Below, in pieces: positions 52,603-64,000 of a stretch of 64,000 bases of DNA. The stretch covers positions 7,363,501 to 7,427,500 of the forward strand of contig NC_051103.1 in assembly GCF_901709675.1 (NCBI RefSeq). The letters run 5' to 3'. Position 1 is the stretch's first letter, and each line of letters opens with the position of its first letter. The DNA comes from Syngnathus acus. Taxonomy: Eukaryota; Chordata; Actinopteri; Syngnathiformes; Syngnathidae. The translations under genes and the position numbers were made by a program. The notes beneath the pieces are model-generated. The model ran no database searches and was not told the origin of the DNA. It saw only the letters and a list, made by a program, of their open reading frames with translations.

Positions 52603-52608
52603 AATAAA
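52603..52608 (+). terminator. ado: ado poly(A) signal
   Basis: A canonical AATAAA lies 523 nt after the ado stop codon, followed by a T-rich stretch. It is the natural end of the ado transcript. Confidence 0.6.
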
Positions 52609-52959
52609 ATTCACAGACTATATTCAAACAATTGTAATTTCAATGATTTTCATCTGTTGATACGTAAAAGGAAGTCAAAAGTTACTCTATTGCCTAGCAG
52701 AGGAGGCACAACAAGCAAATAAAGAAAGGTACGATAGATACATATAATTATGTCACTATTTTTCTCACTAAATATATTTCTAGAGGCGCTATTGACAGAA
52801 AAGTCTCACCGGATGTCAGTAAAAACTCATGCAACCCACACATACAAAGAAATCAAACCATAGAGTCCAGAAATTAAGATATGTGTCATTTGAAATGACT
52901 AATTGGCACTTATGTGATAGGACTGTATTAAAAATGATGGGGAAAAAAAAAACCTCAGA

Positions 52960-53330
52960 AGTGATTTAACGCTATTTTGCAACGAGTTGCGGTGTGGACT
53001 ACTGACGCCCACTTTTTGGGCTTGATTTGACACATCAGCCTGACAACGTCACGGAAGGAAGCCATCACAATTCCCCCATTGGAAAGCAGACTAGTGCTTA
53101 AAATGAAAAATTGATATGACTTACTACATTTCCCCTGAAGTCCGCATATGGGGTAGCATTTTCCCAAAAGGGAGCGATGGTGTGCACACTCAGCTGAAGG
53201 GTCGGGTCGGCCATTCACTGGAAGTCCGGTTCTCTCAATCTTTCCAAGCCGACGGCAAGCCTTTGCATGAGCTGCAGGCTTTCAGACGGCTAGCCTCCGC
53301 GCTGAGCTACAAAAGAAGAAATTAAATGAT
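52960..53330. other. Unassigned GC-richer island with open frames on both strands
   Basis: Base composition here is higher in G+C than the flanks. On the plus strand a 69-codon frame runs from 53116 to 53325. On the minus strand a frame starting at an ATG near 53216 gives MADPTLQLSVHTIAPFWENA and stays open to an apparent GTAAGT donor near 53121. Upstream on that strand is a TTTTGTAG acceptor-like site near 53311. I do not recognise either product. It may be a small exon, a non-coding RNA exon, a conserved element or chance. Confidence 0.3.
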
Positions 53331-53823
53331 CAAAATTTCCCCCCCAAAAAAATCATTCTGGACAATAAGCATGAACAACCAGATGCTTGTGTTGCTAAGA
53401 TATCTACAAAAAAAAGAAGACATTTGAAATGTTTGCCTGGAAATCTGATATGTGGCAAAACAACACCCAACTTTGAATCTTTAATAAAATAATATAGTAT
53501 GACATTTTTTGTTGTTGTAAGACATCTTCTCAAACACACGTACAAAACAAAAAACGAATTAGCCGTAGCCTGTGCATTTTTTTTTCAATTACTACAATAG
53601 TAAATAATAATAATATAATGAATGAGAAATATTAAGAAAAATGTTGTTTCCATTTCCATATTTACTGCCAGATGCGTGTGTGACACAATTGAGAGACTTT
53701 TTTGGCTATGGAACAAATACTTTGCATGAAAGGTCACAGTTTAAGGTCTTTAAACATGAGTGGGTGAAGGTGATGAGTCACAAATAGCATATATGGCGCA
53801 ACGTGGGATTCATCCTACCGCAT

Positions 53824-53829
53824 TTTATT
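53824..53829 (-). terminator. egr2: Candidate egr2 poly(A) signal
   Basis: Minus-strand AATAAA about 600 nt after the egr2 stop codon. A nearer hexamer lies at 54182-54187. Either could end the transcript; the distal one fits a typical early-response-gene 3' UTR better. Confidence 0.4.
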
Positions 53830-54422
53830 TCCAGCCTCATTATAATAAACTTTTCCTTTCATACACACAATACACTTTCCATATATTGTACCACTTCCCT
53901 TTGTTACGTGTTATAAGAACAATAAAACAAATGTGTGTGTTTTTTTCCATCCATTTAATCAATCCCACAACAAACATGTAAGTTTTTTTACACGACATTA
54001 TTTTTTACAAGTGAATATTTAACATTTACACGAGACTGAGTACAAAAATAGAATGCATGTCTCAACTTTACATAAGAACAAATATACATTGCATTAGAGT
54101 CTCTCAAATCAGAACATACAACAAGGCACGACGGAGAAATGCGTGTTAGAATTAACACCTTTTAAATGACGCTACTAAAAATTTTATTGCGGTTATTTCT
54201 CATGAGATTTTTCCTTTTTTTAATACACATAAACCAGCCGCCCTTTTTTACGATGACTATATATTCAGTGCAGACAAAGTGCAATTATGGCAGAGCTGTC
54301 ACCTCGAAGCGTAGTCGGGTGCAATTACGCAACAATTTAAGTCCATTAGCTCATAAAAAAATTCAAATCCAAAAGTTCATTTGTTGGGTTAGTACGGCGC
54401 TGAGCATGCAGACGTGTCCCAC

Positions 54423-55902
<1,480 letters not shown>

Positions 55903-56130
55903 CCTGGCACAAATACAACTCGTGCGAACAAGTTTTTGAATTCACACCCGATTGTTTACAGTTGCTCCACCACGCGTGCGTTATCGCTGCATGTCTTCAT
56001 GATGAGAAGAGAGCAGAGGAGCGCTCCATAGTTCGAACACACTCGTAATCTTTTTCTCGAGCAAGCTGCGGGCCCAGGCACTATCTCGTACATAAGGGAA
56101 CCCTTTTCAATGTAGTCACAACGTCATTAA

Positions 56131-56140
56131 CCAAATATGG
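56131..56140. promoter_or_regulatory. egr2: CArG box (SRF site), proximal
   Basis: CCAAATATGG fits CC(A/T)6GG exactly. It lies about 230 bp before the egr2 start codon and is directly followed by GTGGGCGTGGGGGCGG. Confidence 0.7.
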
Positions 56141-56389
56141 AGTGGGCGTGGGGGCGGAGCCTTCGGTGCCGATTGGCAGGGAAGATCCGTGACGTTGCAA
56201 AGTGAAAGTGGAAAAAAAAAGGGGAACATATAAGAGATGATGAAGAATTTAAAAATACAGATAAACAGTAAATACGAAGCCCAAGCATCAAACTTTTCAC
56301 TTCACTTAGGCGCTATTGTTGTTTTCCCAGCAGCGTCATATCTTGCACTTGTGCTTCTGAAATAATCATTTCCGGCTCAGGTCTTAAGC

Positions 56390-56399
56390 CCATAAAAGG
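56390..56399. promoter_or_regulatory. egr2: CArG box (SRF site), distal
   Basis: CCATAAAAGG fits CC(A/T)6GG exactly. A TTCCGG ETS core lies 14 bp away, a spacing compatible with an SRF-TCF ternary complex. Confidence 0.65.
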
Positions 56400-56698
56400 G
56401 TGAATCCGGTGAACAGCCTCCCCTTAATCGGTTTCGTTTCCGTTGTGATAAACGACGGAAAGTGACGAATTTTATCGAGGGGGAACGCAACTTTGAACCA
56501 CAAATCGGAAGGAGCCAGCAGGTTTTTTTTTTTTTTCAATCTTCATGGAAACCTTTTCAGTGTGATTTCACTGTACTGGACTAAATATAGCTAGAGATAA
56601 TGAAAATATGGTATTCATTTGAAATACATTCGATAATTTCTACTATGAAATAATCCCCGTGTTCCAGTGAGCCCGCCCCCTTGTGGCCTCCTAAAGTT

Positions 56699-56729
56699 CT
56701 CTCTCTCTCTGTCTCTCTCTGTCTCTCTG

Positions 56730-56761
<32 letters not shown>

Positions 56762-56779
56762 TCTCTCTCTGTCTGTCTC
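56699..56779. repeat. (CT)n / (CTCTGT)n microsatellite
   Basis: An 80-bp pure pyrimidine-rich array of CT units interrupted by GT. It produces long Arg/Glu or Ser/Leu open frames on both strands that are artefacts. Confidence 0.97.
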
Positions 56780-56887
56780 ACCCACACACTTGGCCACCTC
56801 ACTTAACCTGGTAAATCCCCTCCGTAGGCGCATGTTACCATACAGAAAAACATCGGCTTCAAATAGAATTTGATTTCCATGTTAACA

Positions 56888-57030
56888 GTAGGCACTGGTT
56901 TGCACATCCGCCTCACACTTCAGAAGGAGCGGGTTCGATTCCACCTGTGTGGAGTTTGCATGTTCTCCCCGTGCCTGCGTGGCTTTTCTCCGGTTTCCTC
57001 TCACATCCCAAAAACATGCATGGTAGTCAA
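56888..57030 (+). mobile_element. tRNA-derived SINE-like remnant
   Basis: The left part has CGCCTCACACTTCAGAAGG and a pol III B-box-like GGTTCGATTCC. It is followed by the widely spread fish repeat core GGAGTTTGCATGTTCTCCCC, then CTGCGTGGCTTTTCTCCGG and CCCAAAAACATGCATGG. This resembles the conserved central region of tRNA-derived fish SINEs (V-SINE-like). The subfamily was not checked. Confidence 0.55.
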
Positions 57031-57387
57031 CAGCAAGCTATTTCTTGTTCAACTTTCAAACTATGGCACCGGTGACCCCAGCGTCCACATTAAAAACCCC
57101 AAAAGTTCAAACTTTACCGCTACCAAATCCATAATTCTTCTTTTAAGCCGCTCTCCTGACACTATGACAATTATAGTTTTGTGGTGTCACAGAAAGCTTT
57201 TTATCGTTTGCTGTCTAGACACATGAAAGCAAGAGAACCGCTCTGATATCAGTCCAAGATGGAGAAGAAAAAAGGAGAGCCACCATAGATGAATGAGAAA
57301 GCTACGGGAGGGACCCTCTGTCATGGGCACATGCTTCACACAGTAGTTTTGTGGGGCATTAATCGGACTTACAAAGGGTTACTGTAA

Positions 57388-57463
57388 CGTTTCAAACTCA
57401 AGGCCTGGGGGCCAGATACGACCCGTCGCATCATTTGATGTGGCCCGCAAAGACACATTTTAC
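57388..57463 (+). mobile_element. hAT-like terminal fragment, copy 1
   Basis: Reads TTTCAAACTCAAGGCCTGGG, then GGCCAGATACGACCC and GTGGCCCGCAAAGACA. The style (GTTTCAAACTC, GGCCC, GGCCCGC) is that of common hAT-derived terminal sequences in vertebrates. A second copy lies inverted at 62853-62931. Confidence 0.5.
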
Positions 57464-58857
57464 TTTGTGTCATGGGTAAAATGACAAATTGTCTTTATCT
57501 TTTATAAATAAAGATATTGCTGGCATTTTTTTAAATTGCAATTCATCTTTTTAAACTCCTATTTGAACTGATTTATGCCAGTAAAATTTATGTTCAGTCT
57601 AAAAAAAAGGATCAGAAACTTTGACTGTACATACTGTACTTTGATGCTATAAAATAAAAGCTGTGACTAATTTGATTCTCGCATTTGACAACAAATTTGA
57701 ATCCATGTATTTTCGCCACACTTTGAGTGTGAACTGAAAATGTGTTGAACACCTCAGCTGGACATCACAGTTTGCAATTTAGTTGCATTGTTATTGTTAA
57801 AGTTTACATTTCACAGAAAAAAGTTTTTTTTTTTTACCAACTTTAATGTCTGGATTTTAATTTATTTGTTCAGGATTATAGTTTGCGCTGCCAAGTGTTT
57901 GGCTCTTTGCCATCAGGCCCAAAGATTAAGCACATTATTCTTTGGGAAATTCTTATCAGTTGTATTCATTCGCCGGAAAACAAAAAGCATCACATGATGT
58001 ACAGTAGCACCAATGTAAGGTTGCATGGTTGGAACATAGTTGATGATTGTGTAAGAAGCTCATTGACAATAGCTCAGCCTTCACAAAAGCTTCTAAGTTT
58101 CTCCAGAACACTGAGCGGGTTTGAAAAAGCCGGCATTAATCAAACTCATTTGAATGTTTCACATTTCGAAGAATGTTTCTTGACCGCCTCCAGTAAGTCA
58201 GACGAGGAAACGGTTGGGCTTTTGGGACGTCCTCACATAATGTGGCCTGTTTTTCTCTTGTGTCGCCCACGGATGCAAAAATGTTTGCACATTGTGGCGG
58301 GGAAGCAAAGCCCTGCATAGAAGAGGGGAGGAGAGATGATTTGCTGAAGAAAAGAAAGGGGAGACAAAAAGAGAAAACTTCTATTTATATAGTCTCAAAA
58401 AAAAAAATTTTATTGAAAGATTTCAGATGGTTTGTATATAGTACAATATTTGCGACGATGAAATTAAATGAGATTTCACCTTATGGATTCGCTCTTACGG
58501 GTTTCAAACCTAATGAGGCGTCCATTTTCAATTAAGATCAAGTTGCCTTACTTTGGTTCCTTTGCCTGTTAATGGCTCTGCGGGAGAGGAAAATGTGAGG
58601 AGATAAAATTGGGGGGACAGTAAATACAGGAAGAGAGAGGGTGGGTGCTTTGGATGAAGGAAAAGCATAAATAAAAAAAATGAAATGATCAGAAAAGAGA
58701 GTCATAGAGGGAACAATGAAGAAGAAAAAGATTTTGGTGGAGATGTTTCTGATATTGGTTTGATGGCCTAACACTCGGCACACACACACACACCACGCCG
58801 GTCGCTCCATTGCCAGTCTTGTATTCCAGCAAGAGCATCCGGGGGTGGAAAGCAGCA

Positions 58858-58872
58858 GGGGGGGGGGGGGGG
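58858..58872 (+). repeat. G15 homopolymer
   Basis: Fifteen consecutive G, an unusual run for this AT-rich region and prone to assembly or sequencing error. Confidence 0.95.
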
Positions 58873-59999
58873 ACGCTCCCCTCACGCTCCCCTCCAGCTT
58901 CTTCATCAGAAGATCAATCAACATTTCTCTGCTGCAAACACAATCCCTCTGTGTGCTACTGTTTTCTCTGCTCAATTTAGCCCCGAATGTGCGCTACAGT
59001 TCAACTTGTATTTCAATTGTTTCATCTTTCTTCTGGATGTCACTAGGGCTCCTGAAGTTTTTGGACTAAGAGAAAAACAATTTTCCAATTAAATGTTTTT
59101 TTTGTGTTGAGGAACTGTGGGAGATAAATGTGCTAATATAAAAAGACAAAATAAGAGAACTACTTCAAGTTAATTCCATAAACAGTGATTTGCCCATCAT
59201 TAATTCATACAGGAATTGATCAGGAATAACAAACAGCAGAACATTTAAACGATTTCCATCATTTCTTACATTATGAAGTTAAACTCAATATATGCTGCTG
59301 AAATATTTTCTCAATTCAAATTCATATTCATTGTATAAAAATGTATGTATGATGGCAACAAATAGAAATAATCTTTGCCCTGCCTTTCTTCACTTCATGT
59401 TGCCTTATATTGTTTGGATGCCATCGTGTCTGTCAGGGCCTGTCACTGTCCACCCACAAGCTGTAGTTTTCACTGTCACCCCAAATTGCAAAGACACCCC
59501 CCTCAACAGTCCTTCCATCCCCCCTACCACTCCTTCCGCTATAAGACATACTCAGGGGCACACACACACACACACTCGCACACACACTAACAGGCTGACC
59601 ATGTGGGAGATGTCGGCCTGTTTGGCCAGCAGATTTTCTTTCTTCTTGGGGCCGTGGGTGGTTTCTGTTTTTCTTGGTAATTCAGTGTAGGTGGCTCTTT
59701 TCTCTATTGAGACTGATCTTTTTTTTTTTTTTACAGCGCAACTCGAATAAAGTATGACAGCGGAGAGGAGAATCATTGGAATTGTTAGTGTCAAACATTT
59801 ACATGTGGACATATGATATATTGAAGTTAATAGCAACTTGATTTTGCATAATCCCTCACTATTTGTAAACTGTCAAGTTTTTCAAATGCACAAAACTGTA
59901 CAGCTGGACACAAAGTGCATGAAAATGACAAACGCTGTGGTCTCTCCGGTTCTGGAAGTCTGCTGGCAATTTTTAAATCTACAAATCCAGGTTTGCTCT

Positions 60000-60260
60000 A
60001 TGTGTATGAGCTCTTCTTCCATCCTGTAATGAGGCCAATATTAAGAGCATTTAAAAGACTGCTGTTCCAGGACATTAGCATTAATGCTTCTGATGATGGT
60101 ACACAAGTCAAATGTCAATGGTGGAGCCTGGCTCAGTCTAATGACTGAGACAGGATCCTTTTAATGAGTGCATACCAATTAATTCTGACCTGCTGATCTT
60201 AGCCTGCTCCCCTGTGATCCACCAGACATGAGAGTCATTCCAAAACTAAAATAGCGAGAG
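60000..60260. promoter_or_regulatory. Candidate conserved non-coding element A
   Basis: An evenly complex, repeat-free segment with homeodomain-type words (CATTAGCATTAATGC, CCAATTAATTCTGACC) and E-box-like CATCTG-type words. It has no coding signature. Such texture is typical of developmental enhancers near transcription-factor genes, but conservation is unproven. Confidence 0.3.
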
Positions 60261-60559
60261 GAGGAGTTTGGTACCTTATCCCCCATGCAAAAGTATAAGA
60301 ACAGTGAGCGCATTTATTTATTTTTATAGTCAGACAAGTCCACCAATGCTGAGTATTGATGGTCAAAGAAAGCAGCAAAGACATTAAGCAAATAGCATCA
60401 TCAGACACAGTTCATCTTCACCTGTTGGAAGGAAGCGCTTCATTCATCTTCCAACACCTCCCCAGAGCTGGTCAGATGTCAGTCAAACAAATGGCCTCAC
60501 TAATTGCTATTCACATTGAGACGTGAGAGTTGGTGCAACTCACCATCATCTCCTCCTGT

Positions 60560-60720
60560 GCCTGTAGCATAGCATGTAAAGCTGTACAAATACGCTTGAC
60601 GTTTGCCCATTAGCCTGTCACTATATTAATCATGCGGCAAGGTTCCCTCTGCAATACATTGCTGTCCATCAAGTTAATTAAGCACTATAGAAGAAGGGAT
60701 AATTAATGTCTCTCAGACTT
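60560..60720. promoter_or_regulatory. Candidate conserved non-coding element B
   Basis: Contains AAGTTAATTAAGCAC (HNF1/homeodomain-like half-sites), ATTAATCATGC and GGATAATTAATGTC (Otx/homeodomain words) within 160 bp. No coding or repeat signature. The role as an egr2 enhancer is inference. Confidence 0.3.
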
Positions 60721-62852
60721 CCATTCTCCTTCAAGTTGAATCTATTGTAGTTGTTTTCCACAATTTTGTATCTCAATCAAACAAAAACAGCATCAACGGT
60801 CTATGGAACAAAAGAAAATAATAATAATAAATACAAGTATATTGACCGCTCCAAATTGTCCCTTTCTCCATAAACATCCCGAGCTCGTGTCACTCTTGCA
60901 GAAATCTTACATTGATTATTTGTAGTTTTCAAATTCACTAAAAGGTGATCACATCATGTGCGAATAATAATCACCACTAACACACAGAGTGTGTGTGTGT
61001 ATATGTGTGTGCCTGCATGCACACGTGTGTGTTTTTGTGTGGGAGGGTGTCAGGAAGACAAATGACCTCAGTGTCATATAAGCAGTGGAAGCCATATCAT
61101 TAGCCTTAGAGTTGAAAAGAGAATCAAAGATATTTATTTTATGCCACTTGCCAATTCAATATGGTCCTTCCAATTTAAAATGATGATGTTGGGAGATAAA
61201 CCGGGTAAACATAAACAAGACAAATCTAAATTCAAGTTAGCATCGAGATCGTCATCAACTTGGCACATTCTAGAACAAATATAACTAGATAGAGCTTTAT
61301 TTTCTATTCATGTGAGAAAGACTCATTGATCCTCCTTCACTCAAGCCATGATACATGGGCAACATTTAAAGCGGCTGTTGTTCCCTGCAGCACAATATTT
61401 TACCTATATTGATTCAGTCTTGACATTAAAAAGCCACTTTGTGACTTGCCTTAGTCTCTTTGTCAGTCTTCAGACAGACAACATTATGGTGTCCATGTTG
61501 ATGTCCGCAAACATAAAGACAATGATCTTTTAAATTCTGATAAGATATACAGAATTCTTATGTCGGTGACTTATAGTAGGGAAAATACGGTACATTGGAA
61601 AGACGTTATTAAAATCAAAATGCTTGGCATAAAAGTTGCTTTTAATTTTTAAACCCTTTTTACTTTTCACCTCCTGCAACATTTGTACCTTGCCAGGTTC
61701 CTTTCGTCTTCTCCCTTATCTTCTGTCATCTCGTTCTACACTCCGACAGGCCGACAAAGATAACTCACATCATCTTGCAGTGATCACACACACATTTACA
61801 AATGCATACACTACATCCCGCCCACGCTGCCTATGTCTGACACTTAACTGTGATAAATGTGAGACCTTTGACCTCCAATACTCCTGCTGCCTTGAATATG
61901 AAAAAGTTCACCTCAATTATTCTCGCTCATCTCTTAAACTCACAAAAAGGTGGAGCCAGTGGGAAAAGCAACCCCAAAAAAGTTCCCTGAAAATACATTT
62001 TGCTGGTGCTGATGAATGAGCCCCAACAAGGCTTCACACAGACTTGAAGAGTAATTCCATTATGTCCGCTCACTAATGATACTGGTGAGTCTCGGGTTTC
62101 CTGCTGGAGAAAAATGGTATGAAACAATACCTGATTTTAAGCTTTAATCTTGTTAAAACAGCGTAGGAGAAAGCTCATTCACTGTGTTCATTTGGCAGGG
62201 GATGAGTAGCGAAGAGGTGAGAAGGAGACTTCATAATCGGCCGTTAATATCGGATTGCCAATGTGGGAAGTTTCGATAACAAAGGAGCAGCGTGTGACTT
62301 TGTGTGCGTCCGTGTGTGTGTGTGTGTGTGTGGGAGTCGGCGGCGGGGGGGTTAAGGGTCTTAATGTTGCCACAACAGAGGATGAGTGAATTAGAAAGGG
62401 CTCCAACCTCAATGCTGATAAATGTGTTCATAATTGAATGCCATTCACTTGTACAGACACTCGTTAAATATCAATATGAGCGAAATGTTGAGTCAACTCC
62501 ACGACAGGTATTTGAAAATTCCGCCAGGTTATATTGAAACAGCCAATGATCATCTTTTTGATGAGGAGACAACACTGCTATGATTAATGAAGAGATAGAA
62601 TGAGACGTTCTCAACATGGGAGCTCGGTTAATAATCTTCTTTCGTTTGATTTAAAAGATAGTTTGATCTGATGACAGTCAATCCAGGCTACACAACAAAC
62701 TAGTTTTGAAAACAGAGACTAATAAAAAGTTAAAAATGAAATATTGAAATCAAATATTTGAAAAGAAAAATGATTAAAAAGAAAATGAATGGTAATACAA
62801 ATTGCTAAGAATAGCTCTATTTTTTAAAAGTGAAAACAAAATAAATTCAATG

Positions 62853-62931
62853 CACAATTTGTCTTTGCGGGCCACCTAAAATTATGCGGCTGGCCGTATC
62901 TGGCCCCTGGGCCTCGACTTTCACACCTGTG
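62853..62931 (-). mobile_element. hAT-like terminal fragment, copy 2 (inverted)
   Basis: Its reverse complement aligns end to end with 57388-57463, sharing GGGGCCAGATACG and GTGGCCCGCAAAGACA. It ends in GTGTGAAAGTC, the counterpart of the TTTCAAACTC end. The two lie 5.4 kb apart in opposite orientation. Confidence 0.5.
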
Positions 62932-63149
62932 CTCTACTTGGATATTAATTATACATCACATCCATTAAATCATTAACTATGCCTCAATGTTGATGAGGAA
63001 GAGATAATTTGTCTGTTATTGCCTTTTGGAAAGGTACAACTTGTGTGTTAAATAAATCTTATCTTCAAATGAAGAAAAAGCCTGCACCTGCTCCCTGTCA
63101 TCGAGGAACAAAAATGATCCCATTTATTAGATTGGAGTCGCGTAAGACG

Positions 63150-63360
63150 ATGCCTGGAGAACAGCACAGAACTTGATCCAGTTGTTGTTTTGCACGTGTT
63201 AATTGGTGAGCAACACAAGTGTGGCCAAAAGATTATTACAGGCGTAAGCGACCACAGCAGGGTATTGGTGAAATTGAATTACACCTAGCTATTGTTTAAT
63301 TGACCTCTCAACGAGCCAATTAGGCACATCGGGAGGGATGAGCTTTTCTCTTTCAGGCTC
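63150..63360. promoter_or_regulatory. Candidate conserved non-coding element C
   Basis: Complex sequence with GTGTTAATTGGTGAG, GAATTACACCTAGC (T-box-like half-site), GTTTAATTGACC and CCAATTAGGC in about 200 bp. No coding frame or repeat. It could be a distal egr2 element. Confidence 0.3.
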
Positions 63361-64000
63361 ATCTCGACGGGAAAGGGGAGAGTTTACCTAGTCAACATTA
63401 CACAGTGGAGATCAAATGGATTTCTCATCATTTGGCTAATGATAGGAAGGCAAAATGAAAGCTATTTTAAACCTCACTTGTGCTTCTGCTGATGGTGATA
63501 AATTTGCTGTTAGATTGAATCGTGCTGATGATGAAGATGATCGCATCCAAACATAACATCATTTATTACCATCTTCACAATATAAGGATGTGCGCTAGAT
63601 GAAATTTTCTTATTCGTTTTAATTTTCCATTTTTCTTCCCAAATAATATTTAGCCTCCATGACACAGAGTGATCAATTGGGAAACTTTTTGCTTGTACAA
63701 TGGATGAGCTGAAGACACTATATGTTGATAGAGGTGATATTTGAAATCCTAATTTATTTGGTCCTTCTTGAATTATTCATAGTCAGGACTGGAGTGAGTT
63801 TCTATCTTATGGCTGTAGCCTGAGTCACGCTGAATCAATACACTGGTCATAATTTATCAACAATCAATAGTGCATTTACTTTGTTGTTAACCTTTACCTT
63901 ACCCTACATAGATGATCATTCATTTTAAAAGAACGTCTCTAACATTAAAACTTGAACCATATAAATTGTCCAAAAAAAAGAAACTAATTTGGGGTTTTCA

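Larger units (their letters stand above)
52081..54422. other. ado-egr2 tail-to-tail spacer
   Basis: The left 530 bp is the ado 3' UTR, ending near the AATAAA at 52603-52608. The right part is the egr2 3' UTR on the minus strand, reaching at least 54182 or 53824, where minus-strand AATAAA hexamers lie. Between them is AT-rich sequence, with a GC-richer island at 52960-53330 treated separately. Confidence 0.65.
56080..56400 (-). promoter_or_regulatory. egr2: egr2 promoter with serum-response-type architecture
   Basis: Upstream of the egr2 start codon lie two exact CArG boxes (56131-56140, 56390-56399). A GC-rich Sp/KLF/EGR-like block (56141-56158) abuts the first. There is also an inverted CCAAT (56171-56176), a CRE-like TGACGTTG (56190-56197), an ACGTCA half-site (56121-56126) and an ETS core TTCCGG (56370-56375) near the distal CArG box. 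SRF, TCF and CREB inputs are the known logic of EGR-family immediate-early genes. A clear TATA box was not seen. Confidence 0.65.
56400..64000. other. egr2 upstream non-coding region
   Basis: No protein or RNA gene is supported across this 7.6 kb. It holds a (CT)n microsatellite, a SINE-like copy, two hAT-like fragments, (GT)n tracts near 60991-61040 and 62312-62331, a 15-base G run, and AT-rich tracts with many TAATTA-type homeodomain words (notably 60.0-60.7 and 63.15-63.4 kb). It is upstream of egr2, a gene known to be controlled by distant hindbrain enhancers. Confidence 0.6.

Noticed and set aside
56581-56833. Arg/Glu-rich minus-strand frames (RERERD repeats)
   Set aside because: Direct translation of the (CT)n microsatellite; no gene context.
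58538-58975. 145-codon minus-strand frame
   Set aside because: It runs through the G15 homopolymer and (CA)n tract, which create proline/valine-cysteine runs. No similarity.
61636-62019. 127-codon plus-strand frame in the egr2 upstream region
   Set aside because: No recognisable domain, composition is non-coding, and no splice or promoter signals support it.

Overview
This window is vertebrate nuclear DNA, most likely from a teleost fish with a compact genome. The evidence is split genes with GT/AG introns, AT-rich introns, fish-type interspersed repeats, and five recognisable vertebrate genes at unusually high density. A complete ryr2 lies in about 30.7 kb and a complete mtr in about 8.3 kb; both are far longer in mammals. 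The species and the ryr2 and egr2 paralogues (a or b) cannot be fixed from the sequence alone.

Layout, left to right. (1) 1-693 is the ryr2 3' flank and contains a small TIR element. (2) 694-31352, minus strand: ryr2, the cardiac-type ryanodine receptor calcium-release channel, from start codon to stop. (3) 31353-32334: spacer with a CTCF-like motif. (4) 32335-40616, minus: mtr, cobalamin-dependent methionine synthase. (5) 40988-46834, minus: bms1, a GTPase of 40S ribosome assembly. (6) 46835-50294: repeat-rich spacer. (7) 50295-50366, plus: a tRNA-Lys(TTT)-like gene, with a 3'-half copy upstream. (8) 51133-52080, plus: ado, cysteamine / N-terminal-cysteine dioxygenase, here with an intron and a one-base frame disruption. 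(9) 54423-55902, minus: egr2 (Krox20), with a CArG-rich promoter at 56.1-56.4 kb. (10) 56.4-64 kb: no gene seen; microsatellites, a SINE-like copy, two hAT-like fragments in opposite orientation, and homeodomain-motif-rich tracts that could be egr2 enhancers.

ryr2, mtr and bms1 are co-oriented and tightly packed, with only about 0.37 kb between mtr and bms1. ado and egr2 face each other tail to tail. The genes do not form one pathway. ryr2-mtr neighbours match human 1q43 and ado-egr2 neighbours match human 10q21, so the window joins two conserved linkage blocks, with bms1 (human 10q11) between them.

I found no CRISPR, phage, bacterial operon or evident novel multi-gene system. The best leads are the ado intron and frame disruption, a GC-richer island at 52.96-53.33 kb, the egr2 promoter and upstream candidate enhancers, and the ryr2/mtr boundary motif. 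Exon limits quoted to the base were read from splice consensus and family similarity; block boundaries inside large genes are approximate.
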